DNA of 64,000 nucleotides from Pseudomonas putida (GTDB lineage: Bacteria; Pseudomonadota; Gammaproteobacteria; Pseudomonadales; Pseudomonadaceae). This document shows positions 50,601 through 59,229 of the stretch, piece after piece (the first letter of the stretch is position 1; the number at the start of each line of letters is the position of its first letter). Both the position numbers and the translations under genes were made by a program. The notes beneath the pieces are model-generated. The model was not told the origin of the DNA and ran no database searches. It saw only the letters and a program-made list of their open reading frames with translations. The stretch covers positions 5,943,501 through 6,007,500 of the forward strand of contig NZ_CP018846.1 of assembly GCF_002025705.1 (NCBI RefSeq), written 5' to 3'.

Positions 50601-50606
50601 AGTATA
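50601..50606 (-). promoter_or_regulatory. -10 element upstream of the lptM operon
   Basis: TATACT on the minus strand, 37 bases upstream of the lptM ATG, in GGTATACTCGGG. The -35 region is not obvious. It is the only good candidate between lptM and the divergent cyaY. Confidence 0.4.
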
Positions 50607-50783
50607 CCGAGCGACCGGCGGATTGCCTATGCAAGAGCCGGTCCGTCGGGCGGGCTATGCTTAGGTGCTCTCGCCGCCGGTTATGGGGCCAGTGCCGAGA
50701 GCGGCTAAACCTTTGCATTCATGGCCCGGCGCCCGTATCTTGCCCGGCTTGCCCGTAAAGCAGCCAATTTCGAGGTTCCTGCA

Positions 50784-51116
50784 ATGAGTTTGAGCGAAGC
50801 GCGTTTCCATGATCTGGTCGACGCTACCCAACAGGCCCTGGAAGACCTGTTCGACGAGAGCGGCCTGGACCTGGACATGGAGAATTCCGGCGGCGTGCTG
50901 ACCGTCAAGTTCGAAGGCGGCGCCCAGCTGATCTTCAGCCGCCAGGAGCCGCTGCGCCAGCTGTGGCTGGCCGACCGTTCCGGTGGCTTCCACTTCGACT
51001 ACGACGAAGAGACCAGCAAGTGGGTGTGCGAGAAGAGCGAAGAGCTGCTTGGCGAAATGCTCGAACGCATCGTCTGGGAGCGGGCCGGCGAGAAGCTGGA
51101 CTTCGACGAGATCTGA
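50784..51116 (+). CDS. cyaY: iron-sulfur assembly protein CyaY (frataxin)
   Basis: This 110-residue cytoplasmic frataxin binds iron and tunes IscS during Fe-S cluster synthesis. The N-terminal acidic helix (SEARFHDLVDATQQALEDLF, then DESGLDLD) and the strand motifs GVLTVKFEGGAQLIFSRQEP and QLWLADRSGGFHFDYDE are diagnostic. ATG 50784 has GAGG upstream and gives the family length. A DUF1289 gene follows one base after the stop. Confidence 0.95.
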   Translation: MSLSEARFHDLVDATQQALEDLFDESGLDLDMENSGGVLTVKFEGGAQLIFSRQEPLRQLWLADRSGGFHFDYDEETSKWVCEKSEELLGEMLERIVWERAGEKLDFDEI

Positions 51117-51117
51117 C

Positions 51118-51330
51118 ATGACCAGCCAGGCGCGGCCGCCCAAGCCGCTGTACAGCAACGTCAGCCCGGCAGTACCGTCACCCTGCATCAGCGTCTGCCG
51201 GCTGGATGAGCAGCGGGTGTGCACCGGCTGCCACCGGCATGTCGAGCACATCCGCGAATGGCGCTCGGCCGACGACGAACGGCGCCGGCAGATCTGCCGC
51301 GAAGCCGAGGCCCTGCGCGCACGGGCTTGA
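51118..51330 (+). CDS. DUF1289 small cysteine-rich protein
   Basis: This 70-residue protein has four cysteines in the pattern SPCISVCRLDEQRVCTGCHR, which probably bind Zn or an Fe-S cluster. A conserved IxEW follows (HIREWRSADDERRR). It starts one base after the cyaY stop and is probably co-translated. Function is unknown; the link to cyaY hints at metal handling. Confidence 0.88.
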   Translation: MTSQARPPKPLYSNVSPAVPSPCISVCRLDEQRVCTGCHRHVEHIREWRSADDERRRQICREAEALRARA

Positions 51331-51387
51331 GTATTTGCCCCGCTGTGGTAGTGTCAGGTTATGCGTCGGTGACGCAAAAGCATTCAC

Positions 51388-51413
51388 AAACCCCGCCCTT
51401 GGGCGGGGTTTTG
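51388..51413. terminator. rho-independent terminator between DUF1289 and rnk
   Basis: AAACCCCGCCC-TT-GGGCGGGGTTTT is nearly symmetric with A and T flanks. It closes the cyaY transcript and precedes rnk by 50 bases. Confidence 0.85.
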
Positions 51414-51462
51414 CTTTATCTGCCTGCAGGAAACCGCCTGTTCAAAGGAGTCTGACTGGATC

Positions 51463-51873
51463 ATGAGCACCAAGCCTTCCCTCATCCTCACCCGACTGGA
51501 CGTGCAGCGTCTCGAGCGCCTGATCGACAGCCTCGACGAAACTACCCCGGGTGTGCTCGCCTTGCAGGAGGAGCTGGACCGTGCCGGGCAGGTGGTCGGC
51601 CATGATGAAGTGCCCGCCGGTGTGGTGACCATGAACTCGCGCGTACATTGCCGCGAGGAAGCCAGTGGCAAGGATTACCACCTGACCCTGGTGTATCCGA
51701 AAGATGCGGGTGGTGAGGGCAAGGTCTCGATCCTCGCGCCGATCGGCTGTGCGCTGCTGGGCTTGTCGGTGGGAGAGCAGATCGACTGGCCGGCCCCAGG
51801 TGGCAAGACCCTGAAGCTGAAGCTGCTGGAAGTCGAATACCAGCCAGAGGCGGCTGGCGATTTCGACCTGTGA
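51463..51873 (+). CDS. rnk: nucleoside diphosphate kinase regulator Rnk
   Basis: This 136-residue protein of the Rnk/GreA-like family has an N-terminal coiled coil (LTRLDVQRLERLIDSLDE; GVLALQEELDRA) and a C-terminal FKBP-like domain ending SILAPIGCALLGLSVGEQID and KLKLLEVEYQPEA. It binds RNA polymerase in the secondary channel without GreA cleavage activity, and affects Ndk and alginate in P. aeruginosa. The SD AAAGGAG lies 12 bases before the ATG. It is convergent with cyaA, separated by a REP pair. Confidence 0.93.
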   Translation: MSTKPSLILTRLDVQRLERLIDSLDETTPGVLALQEELDRAGQVVGHDEVPAGVVTMNSRVHCREEASGKDYHLTLVYPKDAGGEGKVSILAPIGCALLGLSVGEQIDWPAPGGKTLKLKLLEVEYQPEAAGDFDL

Positions 51874-51880
51874 AATCCTC

Positions 51881-51984
51881 TGGGGCGCGTTGCGCCTCTT
51901 TCACGACACGAGCCGCTCCTGCAGGAGACTGCGTATTTTTGTAGGAGCGGCCTCGTGTCGCGAAAGGGCTGCAAGGCAGCCCCG
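51881..51984. repeat. REP pair between rnk and cyaA
   Basis: Inverted arms with AGGAGCGGCCTCGTGTCGCG on the right and a slightly degraded left arm (TTTCACGACACGAGCCGCTC). It separates two convergent genes. Confidence 0.85.
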
Positions 51985-51990
51985 GCATTC

Positions 51991-54855
51991 TCAAGGCTCT
52001 AAAGTAGCCTGCAACTTCGCCAGTCCATCATTCAACGCCTGTTCCAGCTCGCGCTTGTAGCGCAGGTACAGGCTGGTGGAGCCCTGCTCATCCTCGAGCA
52101 GCTCGGACAGGTCCAGGTCGGTGATGTAGCAGCGGTAGTGCCCGGCGCTGCGCCGCTGGCCGAGGATCTGCCGGGCGACCACCTCATACAACTGGTCGCC
52201 ATGGTCCAACTCGGAAAACTCCTGCTGGTCGCAATACAGCGTCACATGCACATCTTCCCCCGTGCCGGCCTGCAGAATGGCCTGAACCTCGTAATAGGGT
52301 TGGTCGATGCCAGCGCTGGGGGCTGGGCGTGGCTCGATGCTGCGCGCCTTGCCCGGCCCAGAGGGCAGCAGTTGGGCATAGTGGATGCCAAGTGAAGCCT
52401 GCTGCAGATGGTCGAGCGGGAGGCGGGCATCGTGGCGCACCACCACCGAGCGCAGAAAGCGCTGCAACGGCAGCAGCAAATGGCTTTCGTCAAACAGCGG
52501 CAGGCGTTGCTGCCACAGGGCATTGTACTCATCAAGCACGTACAGGTCGGCCCAGCCGTCGAGCAGGCGGTAGAACACCTGGATGCAATTGCGTCGGCCT
52601 TGTTCCAGCAGCAGAGGCAGGTCGTAGTCCTGCAGCGCATTGCCATCCAGGTGCAACGGGCTGTAGCGGCTGCGCACTTCGCCGAGGTGATCGAGCACGG
52701 CGTCATGCTCGGTCATGGTGGTCAGGCTGACCTGGCCGGGCAACAATTCAAGCACATGGGTGTACTGCGCTACCTGCAGCAGGTAACGGTGATTCAGGCC
52801 CTGGTCGAGCAGCAGTTGCACCGTGTCGAAGATTTCCTCCACCCGCTGGCTGATGGCCTGGGCGCGGTTGTGGCAGAAGCAGCGCACCTTGACCTGCGGG
52901 CGCTGGCTGCGCTGGCCGAGGCTATTGAGGAAGTCACGCAGGCAGCGCAGCAACGCGTGTTCGCCGTCGTAGCGCTGCACCAGCACTTCGTTCCAGCTGT
53001 TGCGGGTGATCTGGTCGAGGGTCAGCACCAGGTTCTCGCGCACGCCCGCATAGCTCAACGAGTCGGTACGCTCGGTGGTCATCAGGATGTTCAGGTCGCG
53101 GTGATGGCGCAGCGGGTCGACGCCGACGTTGACCAGCAGCAGGATCTCGTCAGCCACGCTGGGTTGCAGCAGGCGCTCTTCGCTGACGCTGTCCAGCGGT
53201 AGCGGGATGCTCTGCTGCAGGCTGCCCAGCAGGTTGAACAGCTCGAACTCGCTGAGGTCGCTGTCGCCTGGGTGCAGGGCCAGGCGCGTGCTGCTGTCGA
53301 TGACGCCGTTGCGGTGGGCCCAGGCCAGCAGTTCGAGCAGTTCGCGGCAGCGCTTGATCGGGCTGAAATGCTCCCACTCGTGCACCCCCAGGTTACCGTT
53401 GTACAGCCCCCAGTGATGGCTCCCAGGCTCCTTGCGGTTTGGCGACTGGACCAGCGTCAAGGTGTCTTCGGCGATGTCCGGGGCAATGCCCGGGTTGATC
53501 ACTTCGATCTTGCCGGCGCGGCGTTCGAAGGCGGCGTACAGGCGCCGGCCCAGTACATTCAGGTCGCGCTGCTCGGCGCGGCTGCTGGCGTCCTGGCTTT
53601 GCGCGAACTGCCCGAGGAAGCGATAGCTATGGTTGAGCTCTGCAACCAGTTCACGGCGTTCGACGGCAACCTGGCGTACCTTCCACTGGCTGCGGCTGTC
53701 GAGCATGGCCAGCTGGCGTTCGTCCCATCCCCACTCATCGGTCAGGCGCTGCAACAGTTGGCGCTGCCAGCCGCTGCTGCGGGTACGGTCCAGGCCGCTC
53801 AGCTTCTTGTTGACCTTCAGGTACAGGCTGCGCCGGACCAGTTCGAGCCGTGCGGTTTCGCCGCGTTGCTGCAGGTAGCGCTCGATACGCCGGTACACCA
53901 TCACATAGGGGTCGAGTTCATCGAGGTTGAGATGATTGGCGAATACCGCCTGCTTGTAGTCCAGGCTCAGGCAGCGCACGGTCGGGTGCTCACTGGCGTA
54001 AACCTCGGTCAGCAGTAGCTTGAGCAGTGACTTGTAGGGCGAGTCGATGCCCTTGAACAGCTGCCACAGCCCGGCGCCGACGTACTCGCCGGGCGGAATA
54101 TGCGCAAGGTTGCCAAGGTCGAGGGCGTCCTGGTTGCGGATGAAGCGCTTGGACAGCAAGGTCTCGGTATAGGCCTGATAGTTGTGCTCTTCATAGACCG
54201 GCACCAACCACCACAGCGGCGTGCGCCCGGCGAGCCAGATGGCGGTGCGATAGAACTCGTCGAGCAGCAGGAAGTGCTGGGTGGTGCCGCAGTCGTCGGA
54301 GCTGAGCTGGCTGTCGCGCTGGCCCTGTGCGAAGTTTTGCGGGTCGATCAGGAAGAAGTGCGCCTCGGCACCTTGGCTGGCCGCCCAGGCTTCCAGCAGC
54401 TGGCATTTGCGCCGCAACTCATCGCGCTCGGCTTCGGCAAGGCCGGGGGCATGGCACACCCATAGGTCCATGTCGCTTTGTTCGGCCTGGGCCAGCGAAC
54501 CGAGGCTACCCATCAGGAACAGGCCGTGGATCGGGCGTGGCGGGTTGCCATGTCGTGCCTTGTAGGCGAACGAGCGAGCCAGGCGCTGGGCATCGGCGAC
54601 CTGCTCGGCATCTGGCTCGAACCCCGCCACCCCCGCTGGTGTGGCACCGGAAACGTAACCCGGTAGCAGCGGGTGGTTGACGTGGAACAGCAGCGGCAAA
54701 AGGGTCAGGACCAGTTGCTGGCGGCTCGACAGGCCCTCCATTGCGCGCTCGAGCCGGCATTGGTTGATGTGCATGAAGCGCGCACGCAATGTCGCCAGCA
54801 CCTTGCGGTCGATGCCTTCGTCCAGGTCAGGGCGGATTTCGTGGGGGTGGTTCAT
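51991..54855 (-). CDS. cyaA: class I adenylate cyclase
   Basis: This 954-residue cytoplasmic enzyme makes cAMP from ATP. The N-terminal catalytic half has the class I signature GLFLMGSLGSLAQAEQSDMD and LWVCH. The C-terminal half (from about 550) is the regulatory region that receives phosphotransferase signals in enterics. Length and composition match the Pseudomonas enzyme. No promoter elements are obvious in the upstream 190 bases. The conserved linkage with cyaY and hem genes is as in E. coli. An MscS channel with a cNMP-binding domain occurs elsewhere in the window. Confidence 0.95.
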   Translation of the reverse strand: MNHPHEIRPDLDEGIDRKVLATLRARFMHINQCRLERAMEGLSSRQQLVLTLLPLLFHVNHPLLPGYVSGATPAGVAGFEPDAEQVADAQRLARSFAYKARHGNPPRPIHGLFLMGSLGSLAQAEQSDMDLWVCHAPGLAEAERDELRRKCQLLEAWAASQGAEAHFFLIDPQNFAQGQRDSQLSSDDCGTTQHFLLLDEFYRTAIWLAGRTPLWWLVPVYEEHNYQAYTETLLSKRFIRNQDALDLGNLAHIPPGEYVGAGLWQLFKGIDSPYKSLLKLLLTEVYASEHPTVRCLSLDYKQAVFANHLNLDELDPYVMVYRRIERYLQQRGETARLELVRRSLYLKVNKKLSGLDRTRSSGWQRQLLQRLTDEWGWDERQLAMLDSRSQWKVRQVAVERRELVAELNHSYRFLGQFAQSQDASSRAEQRDLNVLGRRLYAAFERRAGKIEVINPGIAPDIAEDTLTLVQSPNRKEPGSHHWGLYNGNLGVHEWEHFSPIKRCRELLELLAWAHRNGVIDSSTRLALHPGDSDLSEFELFNLLGSLQQSIPLPLDSVSEERLLQPSVADEILLLVNVGVDPLRHHRDLNILMTTERTDSLSYAGVRENLVLTLDQITRNSWNEVLVQRYDGEHALLRCLRDFLNSLGQRSQRPQVKVRCFCHNRAQAISQRVEEIFDTVQLLLDQGLNHRYLLQVAQYTHVLELLPGQVSLTTMTEHDAVLDHLGEVRSRYSPLHLDGNALQDYDLPLLLEQGRRNCIQVFYRLLDGWADLYVLDEYNALWQQRLPLFDESHLLLPLQRFLRSVVVRHDARLPLDHLQQASLGIHYAQLLPSGPGKARSIEPRPAPSAGIDQPYYEVQAILQAGTGEDVHVTLYCDQQEFSELDHGDQLYEVVARQILGQRRSAGHYRCYITDLDLSELLEDEQGSTSLYLRYKRELEQALNDGLAKLQATLEP

Positions 54856-54960
54856 TGCACACTCAGGGCGGGCTGGGGGAAGCTGTGGCGAGTTTAGCCT
54901 GAGTGGAGCAGTCGGATAAGTGGGTTATGGATTATTGGCGCCATTTTCCCATCGTCTGTC

Positions 54961-55040
54961 CTGGCCTCTTCGCGGGCAAGCCCGCTCCCACAGGCGATCG
55001 CAAGTCTCGGTGGGAGCGGGCTTGCCCGCGAAGAGGCCGG
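54961..55040. repeat. REP pair upstream of cyaA
   Basis: 30-base arms (54961-54990 and 55011-55040) with core GAGCGGGCTTGCCCGCGAAG and a 20-base loop. Confidence 0.9.
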
Positions 55041-55047
55041 CAGAGGT

Positions 55048-55293
55048 TCAGGCTGGCTGCGGGGATCTGAGGATGTTCAGCAGCAGTTGCACGCTTTCCG
55101 CCGCATCATGCCCCAGGCTGGTCAGGTAACCGCCATCGGGCTCATCGGTCAGTTGCTTGTCGTAAAGCCGTTGCGCGGCGGCGACCAAGGCAGGGGAAGC
55201 GTTGGCGTGAATCTTGATCCCTTCCTGGCTGCTGTCCAGGTTGAACAGGGCGAGCACTTCCAGTTCGGCGATCAGTTCGGGGGTAAAGGACAT
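55048..55293 (-). CDS. TIGR02647-type small conserved protein
   Basis: This 81-residue cytoplasmic protein opens MSFTPELIAELEVLALFNLD and continues with helix IHANASPALVAAAQRLYDK and GGYLTSLGHDAAESVQLLLN, the pattern of the DNA-binding-like TIGR02647 family found in gammaproteobacteria. Function is unknown. It lies downstream of another small gene on the same strand, with a short gap of 69 bases, and could share its transcript. Confidence 0.82.
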   Translation of the reverse strand: MSFTPELIAELEVLALFNLDSSQEGIKIHANASPALVAAAQRLYDKQLTDEPDGGYLTSLGHDAAESVQLLLNILRSPQPA

Positions 55294-55362
55294 GGCGACT
55301 CCTGACTTCCAGACGAGGATGGCGGCACCGCCAGCGGTGCCTGACCTTGGAGTGTAGCCGGG

Positions 55363-55662
55363 TTATTCGACGTCGCCTTGATCTGCCTCAGGTGGCAGTT
55401 CAGGCAGTGCACGCAGGGCGTTTTCGTACCACTCTGTGTTGAACGGGCGGTCTTCGTCGAGCATGTTGTCGATCTCGATGGCCAGCACGTGTGCCATGAG
55501 GTTGAGAATGTCTTCACGCTCGTAGCCGACCAGGGTCAGCTTGTTGAAGGTGGCCTTGGCTGCGGGCGGCTCGCCGCTTTCGATCTGGTTCTCGATGGCC
55601 TGGGTCAGTGTCGCCTCGGCGAAGGCTTCGTCGTCATTGTCGATTTCGTCGTGCTCGCTCAT
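55363..55662 (-). CDS. small acidic hypothetical protein
   Basis: This 99-residue protein is rich in Asp and Glu at both ends (EHDEIDNDDEAFAEATL; PELPPEADQGDVE). The central part is LTLVGYEREDILNLMAHVLA followed by IEIDNMLDEDRPFNTEWYEN, probably two helices. ATG 55662 has AGGAG upstream; an earlier in-frame start lacks one. It is conserved in pseudomonads as far as I recognise the pattern, but I cannot name a family. It is divergent from the glutathione S-transferase gene. Confidence 0.7.
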   Translation of the reverse strand: MSEHDEIDNDDEAFAEATLTQAIENQIESGEPPAAKATFNKLTLVGYEREDILNLMAHVLAIEIDNMLDEDRPFNTEWYENALRALPELPPEADQGDVE

Positions 55663-55809
55663 GGCGGTACTCCTGTGGTGGGATGCACAGTTTGCCATGC
55701 TCGCGCCGGCAATGCCCGGTCATCGACCGGGTGCATGACGCTGGTCAGGCGTCAGCGTACGGTCTATAACAGCCGAGCCATCCCCACACGGCCTGGAGGC
55801 TGTAACCAC

Positions 55810-56472
55810 ATGCTCAAGCTTCACGGATTCTCGGTCAGCAACTACTACAACATGGTCAAGCTGGCCCTGCTGGAAAAAGGCCTGCCTTTCGAGGAAGTCA
55901 CCTTCTACGGCGGTCAGGCGCCGCAAGCGCTGGAGGTCAGCCCGCGCGGCAAGGTGCCGGTGCTGGAGACCGAACACGGTTTCCTCAGCGAAACCAGCGT
56001 GATCCTCGACTACATCGAGCAGACCCGCGGTGGCAAGGCGCTGTTGCCGGCGGATCCGTTCGAGCAGGCCAAAGTGCGGGAGCTGCTCAAGGAAATTGAA
56101 CTGTACATCGAGCTGCCGGCGCGTACCTGTTACCCGGAGGCTTTCTTTGGCGCAGCGGTCGAGCCGTTGATCAAGGAGCGTGCGCGTACAGAGTTGCTGG
56201 CAGGCTTTGCGACGCTCAAGCGTAATGGGCGCTTTGCACCTTATGTGGCGGGCGAGGAACTGACGTTGGCCGACCTGATGTTCTGCTTCTCGGTCGACCT
56301 GGCCTACGCAGTAGGCAAGAAGGTGCTGAACATCGACTTCCTGGCGGACTTCCCGGAAGCCAAGGCATTGCTCGAGAAAATGCGCGAGAACCCGCACATG
56401 GCAAAAGTCGTGGCGGACAAGGAGGCGGCGATGCCGGCCTTCATCGAGATGGTGCGCAGCGGCAAGCGCTGA
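55810..56472 (+). CDS. glutathione S-transferase family protein
   Basis: This 220-residue cytosolic protein has the thioredoxin-like N-terminal domain (LKLHGFSVSNYYNMVKLALL; PRGKVPVLETEHGFLSETSV, with the cis-Pro and ES glutathione-binding pair) and an all-helical C-terminal domain (GEELTLADLMFCFSVDLAYA). The catalytic Ser or Tyr near residue 8-12 is in FSVSNYYN. The GGAGG site is ten bases before ATG 55810. It lies alone between two small genes and argH. The substrate is unknown. Confidence 0.9.
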   Translation: MLKLHGFSVSNYYNMVKLALLEKGLPFEEVTFYGGQAPQALEVSPRGKVPVLETEHGFLSETSVILDYIEQTRGGKALLPADPFEQAKVRELLKEIELYIELPARTCYPEAFFGAAVEPLIKERARTELLAGFATLKRNGRFAPYVAGEELTLADLMFCFSVDLAYAVGKKVLNIDFLADFPEAKALLEKMRENPHMAKVVADKEAAMPAFIEMVRSGKR

Positions 56473-56484
56473 GACCGTGTTGGG

Positions 56485-56573
56485 CCTTCGCGGGCAAGCC
56501 CGCTCCCACAGGTAAGGTGCAAGGCTCAGGCAATGCACGGTTACTGTGGGAGCGGGCTTGCCCGCGAACGAGG
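56485..56573. repeat. REP pair between GST and argH genes
   Basis: Arms 56485-56510 and 56545-56573 with core GGGAGCGGGCTTGCCCGCG. It lies between convergent genes. Confidence 0.88.
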
Positions 56574-56594
56574 GCGAAGCCCTCGCAATGGGCC

Positions 56595-57989
56595 TTAGCG
56601 CGAAGCCAGCAGGGCCTTGCCGCGAACGACAGCGGCACGCACCTGAGCCGGCGCCGTACCACCAATGTGGTTACGGGCATTCACCGAGCCTTCCAGGGTC
56701 AGCACGGCAAACACGTCCTGCTCGATCTGGTCGCTGAACTGGCGCAGCTCGTCCAGGCTCATCTCGGCCAGGTCCTTGCCGGTATCGACGCCATACTTCA
56801 CGGCATGGCCGACGATTTCGTGGCAATCACGGAACGGCAGGCCGCGGCGAACCAGGTAGTCGGCCAGGTCGGTAGCGGTGGAGAAACCGCGCAGGGCCGC
56901 CTCGCGCATGATGGCGTGCTTGGGCTTGATCGCCGGGATCATGTCGGCGAAGGCGCGCAGCGAGTCGCGCAGGGTGTCGGCGGCGTCGAACAGCGGCTCT
57001 TTATCTTCCTGGTTGTCCTTGTTGTAGGCCAGCGGCTGGCCTTTCATCAGGGTCAGCAGGCCGGTCAGGGCGCCGAATACACGGCCGCTCTTGCCGCGTA
57101 CCAGCTCCGGTACGTCCGGGTTCTTCTTCTGCGGCATGATCGAACTGCCGGTGCAGAAGCGATCAGGCAGGTCGATGAACTGGAACTGGGCGCTGGTCCA
57201 CAGCACCAGCTCTTCGGAGAAGCGCGACAGGTGCATCATCGCAACGCTGGCGGCAGCGCAGAATTCGATGGCGAAGTCACGGTCCGAGACGCCGTCCAGC
57301 GAGTTGCCGGCCACGGCCTCGAAGCCCAGCAGCTTGCAGGTCAGTTCACGGTCGATCGGGTAGGTTGTACCGGCCAGAGCAGCACTGCCCAGAGGCATGC
57401 GGTTGGCGCGCTTGCGGCAGTCGACCAGGCGCTCGTAGTCGCGGCTGAGCATTTCGAACCAGGCCAGCAGGTGGTGGCCGAAGGTGACCGGCTGTGCGGT
57501 CTGCAGGTGGGTGAAGCCGGGCATGATGGTTTCGGCTTCACGCTCGGCCTGCTCCAGCAGGCCCTGCTGCAGGCGGGTGATCTCGGCCAGGATCAGATCG
57601 ATCTCGTCACGCAGCCACAGGCGGATGTCGGTGGCCACCTGGTCGTTGCGGCTACGGCCGGTATGCAGCTTCTTGCCGGTGATGCCGATGCGGTCGGTCA
57701 GGCGTGCTTCGATGTTCATGTGCACGTCTTCGAGGTCGACGCGCCAGTCAAAGCTGCCCGCCTCGATTTCGCCCTGGATGGTTTTCAGGCCATCGATGAT
57801 GGTGTCGCGCTCGGCATCGCTGAGCACGCCGACCTGGGCCAGCATGGTGGCGTGGGCGATCGAACCCATGATGTCGTGGCGGTACAGGCGCTTGTCGAAG
57901 TCGACCGAAGCGGTGAAACGGGCGACGAAGGCGTCGACGGGCTCACTGAAGCGGCCGCCCCAGGACTGATTGGTCTTGTCGGTGCTCAT
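56595..57989 (-). CDS. argH: argininosuccinate lyase
   Basis: This 464-residue enzyme of the fumarase/aspartase superfamily splits argininosuccinate into arginine and fumarate. Visible parts are NQSWGGRFSEPVDAFVARF, the HTGRSRNDQVATD motif, the general-acid region PGFTHLQTAQPVTFGHH and the flexible signature loop GSSIMPQKKNPDVPELVRG. The start at 57989 (MSTDKTNQSWGG) fits the family; a second ATG four codons upstream is possible. It is divergent from algR, as in P. aeruginosa except that no sensor gene lies between. Confidence 0.95.
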   Translation of the reverse strand: MSTDKTNQSWGGRFSEPVDAFVARFTASVDFDKRLYRHDIMGSIAHATMLAQVGVLSDAERDTIIDGLKTIQGEIEAGSFDWRVDLEDVHMNIEARLTDRIGITGKKLHTGRSRNDQVATDIRLWLRDEIDLILAEITRLQQGLLEQAEREAETIMPGFTHLQTAQPVTFGHHLLAWFEMLSRDYERLVDCRKRANRMPLGSAALAGTTYPIDRELTCKLLGFEAVAGNSLDGVSDRDFAIEFCAAASVAMMHLSRFSEELVLWTSAQFQFIDLPDRFCTGSSIMPQKKNPDVPELVRGKSGRVFGALTGLLTLMKGQPLAYNKDNQEDKEPLFDAADTLRDSLRAFADMIPAIKPKHAIMREAALRGFSTATDLADYLVRRGLPFRDCHEIVGHAVKYGVDTGKDLAEMSLDELRQFSDQIEQDVFAVLTLEGSVNARNHIGGTAPAQVRAAVVRGKALLASR

Positions 57990-58298
57990 GGATTCACTCA
58001 TTGCAGGCGTGAACGAAAAAGTGGCGCCGATAATAGCAGGGTTGGGCCGACTGCCGCAGGGCGTCGGTCGACAGAAACCGCTGGAAAACATCCATAAAGG
58101 CAGGCCAGGACGATATTCAACGATTGAACGGCAGTGTTCCACGGACCGTCTACAGTTGGACAGAGGACTGGCAGCGATTCTGCCAACTCAGTGAATCTTT
58201 GGCCTTCGTATCGGTCTAGAGCGTGACCGCAGTGTCGCTCGACCTGCTCTTGTCTACGCTATACCTGTGCGAGACTCACTCAGGAATCCAGAGCAATT
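57990..58298. other. argH-algR intergenic region without algZ
   Basis: This 309-base region carries no reading frame resembling the AlgZ/FimS sensor that stands here in P. aeruginosa. A weak extracytoplasmic-sigma-like pair, GAATCT-N16-TCTAGA (58193-58220), and a -10-like TATACC near 58261 could drive algR. Neither is strong. Nothing else is recognised. Confidence 0.6.
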
Positions 58299-59042
58299 AT
58301 GAATGTCCTGATCGTTGATGATGAACCCCAAGCCCGTGAACGCCTCACACGGCTGATCGCTGAACTAGAGGGGTACACCGTGCTGGAGCCCAGCGCCACC
58401 AACGGCGAGGAGGCCTTGGCACTGATCGAAAGCCTCAAGCCCGATGTAGTCCTGCTGGACATCGGCATGCCAGGCCTGGATGGCCTGCAGGTCGCCGCTC
58501 GCCTGTGCGAGCGCGAGGCGCCACCGTCGGTGGTGTTCTGTACCGGGGATGATGAATACGGTGCCGAAGCTTTCAAGGACAGCACCCTCAGCCACGTGAC
58601 CAAGCCGATTCAACCTCAGGCCTTGCGCGATGCCTTGCGCAAGGCCGAGAAGCCCAACCGTGCCCAGCTGGCCGCGCTGACCCGGCCAGGCAGTGAAGGT
58701 GGTGGCCCGCGCAGCCATATCAGTGCGCGCACGCGCAAAGGGATAGAGCTGATCCCATTGCCCCAGGTGATCTATTTCATCGCTGACCACAAGTACGTGA
58801 CCTTGCGCCACGAAGCCGGGGAGGTGCTGCTCGACGAGCCGCTCAAGGCGCTGGAGGACGAATTCGGTGAGCGCTTCGTGCGTATCCACCGCAATGCGCT
58901 GGTTGCCCGTGAGCGCATCGAGCGCCTGCAACGCACGCCGCTGGGGCATTTCCAGCTGTTCCTCAAGGGCCTCGACGGTGATGCCCTGACTGTCAGCCGC
59001 CGGCATGTGGCGGGTGTGCGCAAGATGATGCAGACACTTTGA
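58299..59042 (+). CDS. algR: LytTR-family response regulator AlgR
   Basis: This 247-residue regulator has an N-terminal receiver (MNVLIVDDEPQARERL; phospho-acceptor D54 in VLLDIGMPGLDG; KPIQ lysine) and a C-terminal LytTR DNA-binding domain (LIPLPQVIYFIADHKYVTLR; FVRIHRNALVARERIERLQR). In P. aeruginosa it controls alginate, type IV pili and rhamnolipids. The cognate sensor gene is missing upstream, so its phosphodonor is unclear. hemC follows on the same strand after a REP pair. Confidence 0.95.
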   Translation: MNVLIVDDEPQARERLTRLIAELEGYTVLEPSATNGEEALALIESLKPDVVLLDIGMPGLDGLQVAARLCEREAPPSVVFCTGDDEYGAEAFKDSTLSHVTKPIQPQALRDALRKAEKPNRAQLAALTRPGSEGGGPRSHISARTRKGIELIPLPQVIYFIADHKYVTLRHEAGEVLLDEPLKALEDEFGERFVRIHRNALVARERIERLQRTPLGHFQLFLKGLDGDALTVSRRHVAGVRKMMQTL

Positions 59043-59059
59043 GACGGTTCGCGCAACCC

Positions 59060-59177
59060 TTGTAGGAGCGGCCTTGCGTCGCGAAAGGGCTGCGCAGCAG
59101 CCCCAGGATGCATGCTTCAACCCACAGACCCCGAGGCCGCTTTGCGGCCTTTTCGCGACGCAAGGCCGCTCCTACAG
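59060..59177. repeat. REP pair between algR and hemC
   Basis: Inverted arms with AGCGGCCTTGCGTCGCG cores; the left arm continues GGGCTGCGCAGCAGCCCC and the right GGCCGCTTTGCGGCC, so only the REP cores pair. Confidence 0.85.
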
Positions 59178-59229
59178 GCTCCGGTGATGCTGTTATCATC
59201 AGCGGCATTTCTCTGGATCGGGGCGTTTC

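Noticed and set aside
58193..58220. AlgU-type promoter of algR (GAATCT-N16-TCTAGA)
   Set aside because: Only 4 of 6 bases match GAACTT and the -10 part is imperfect; kept as a note in the gap entry, not as a feature.
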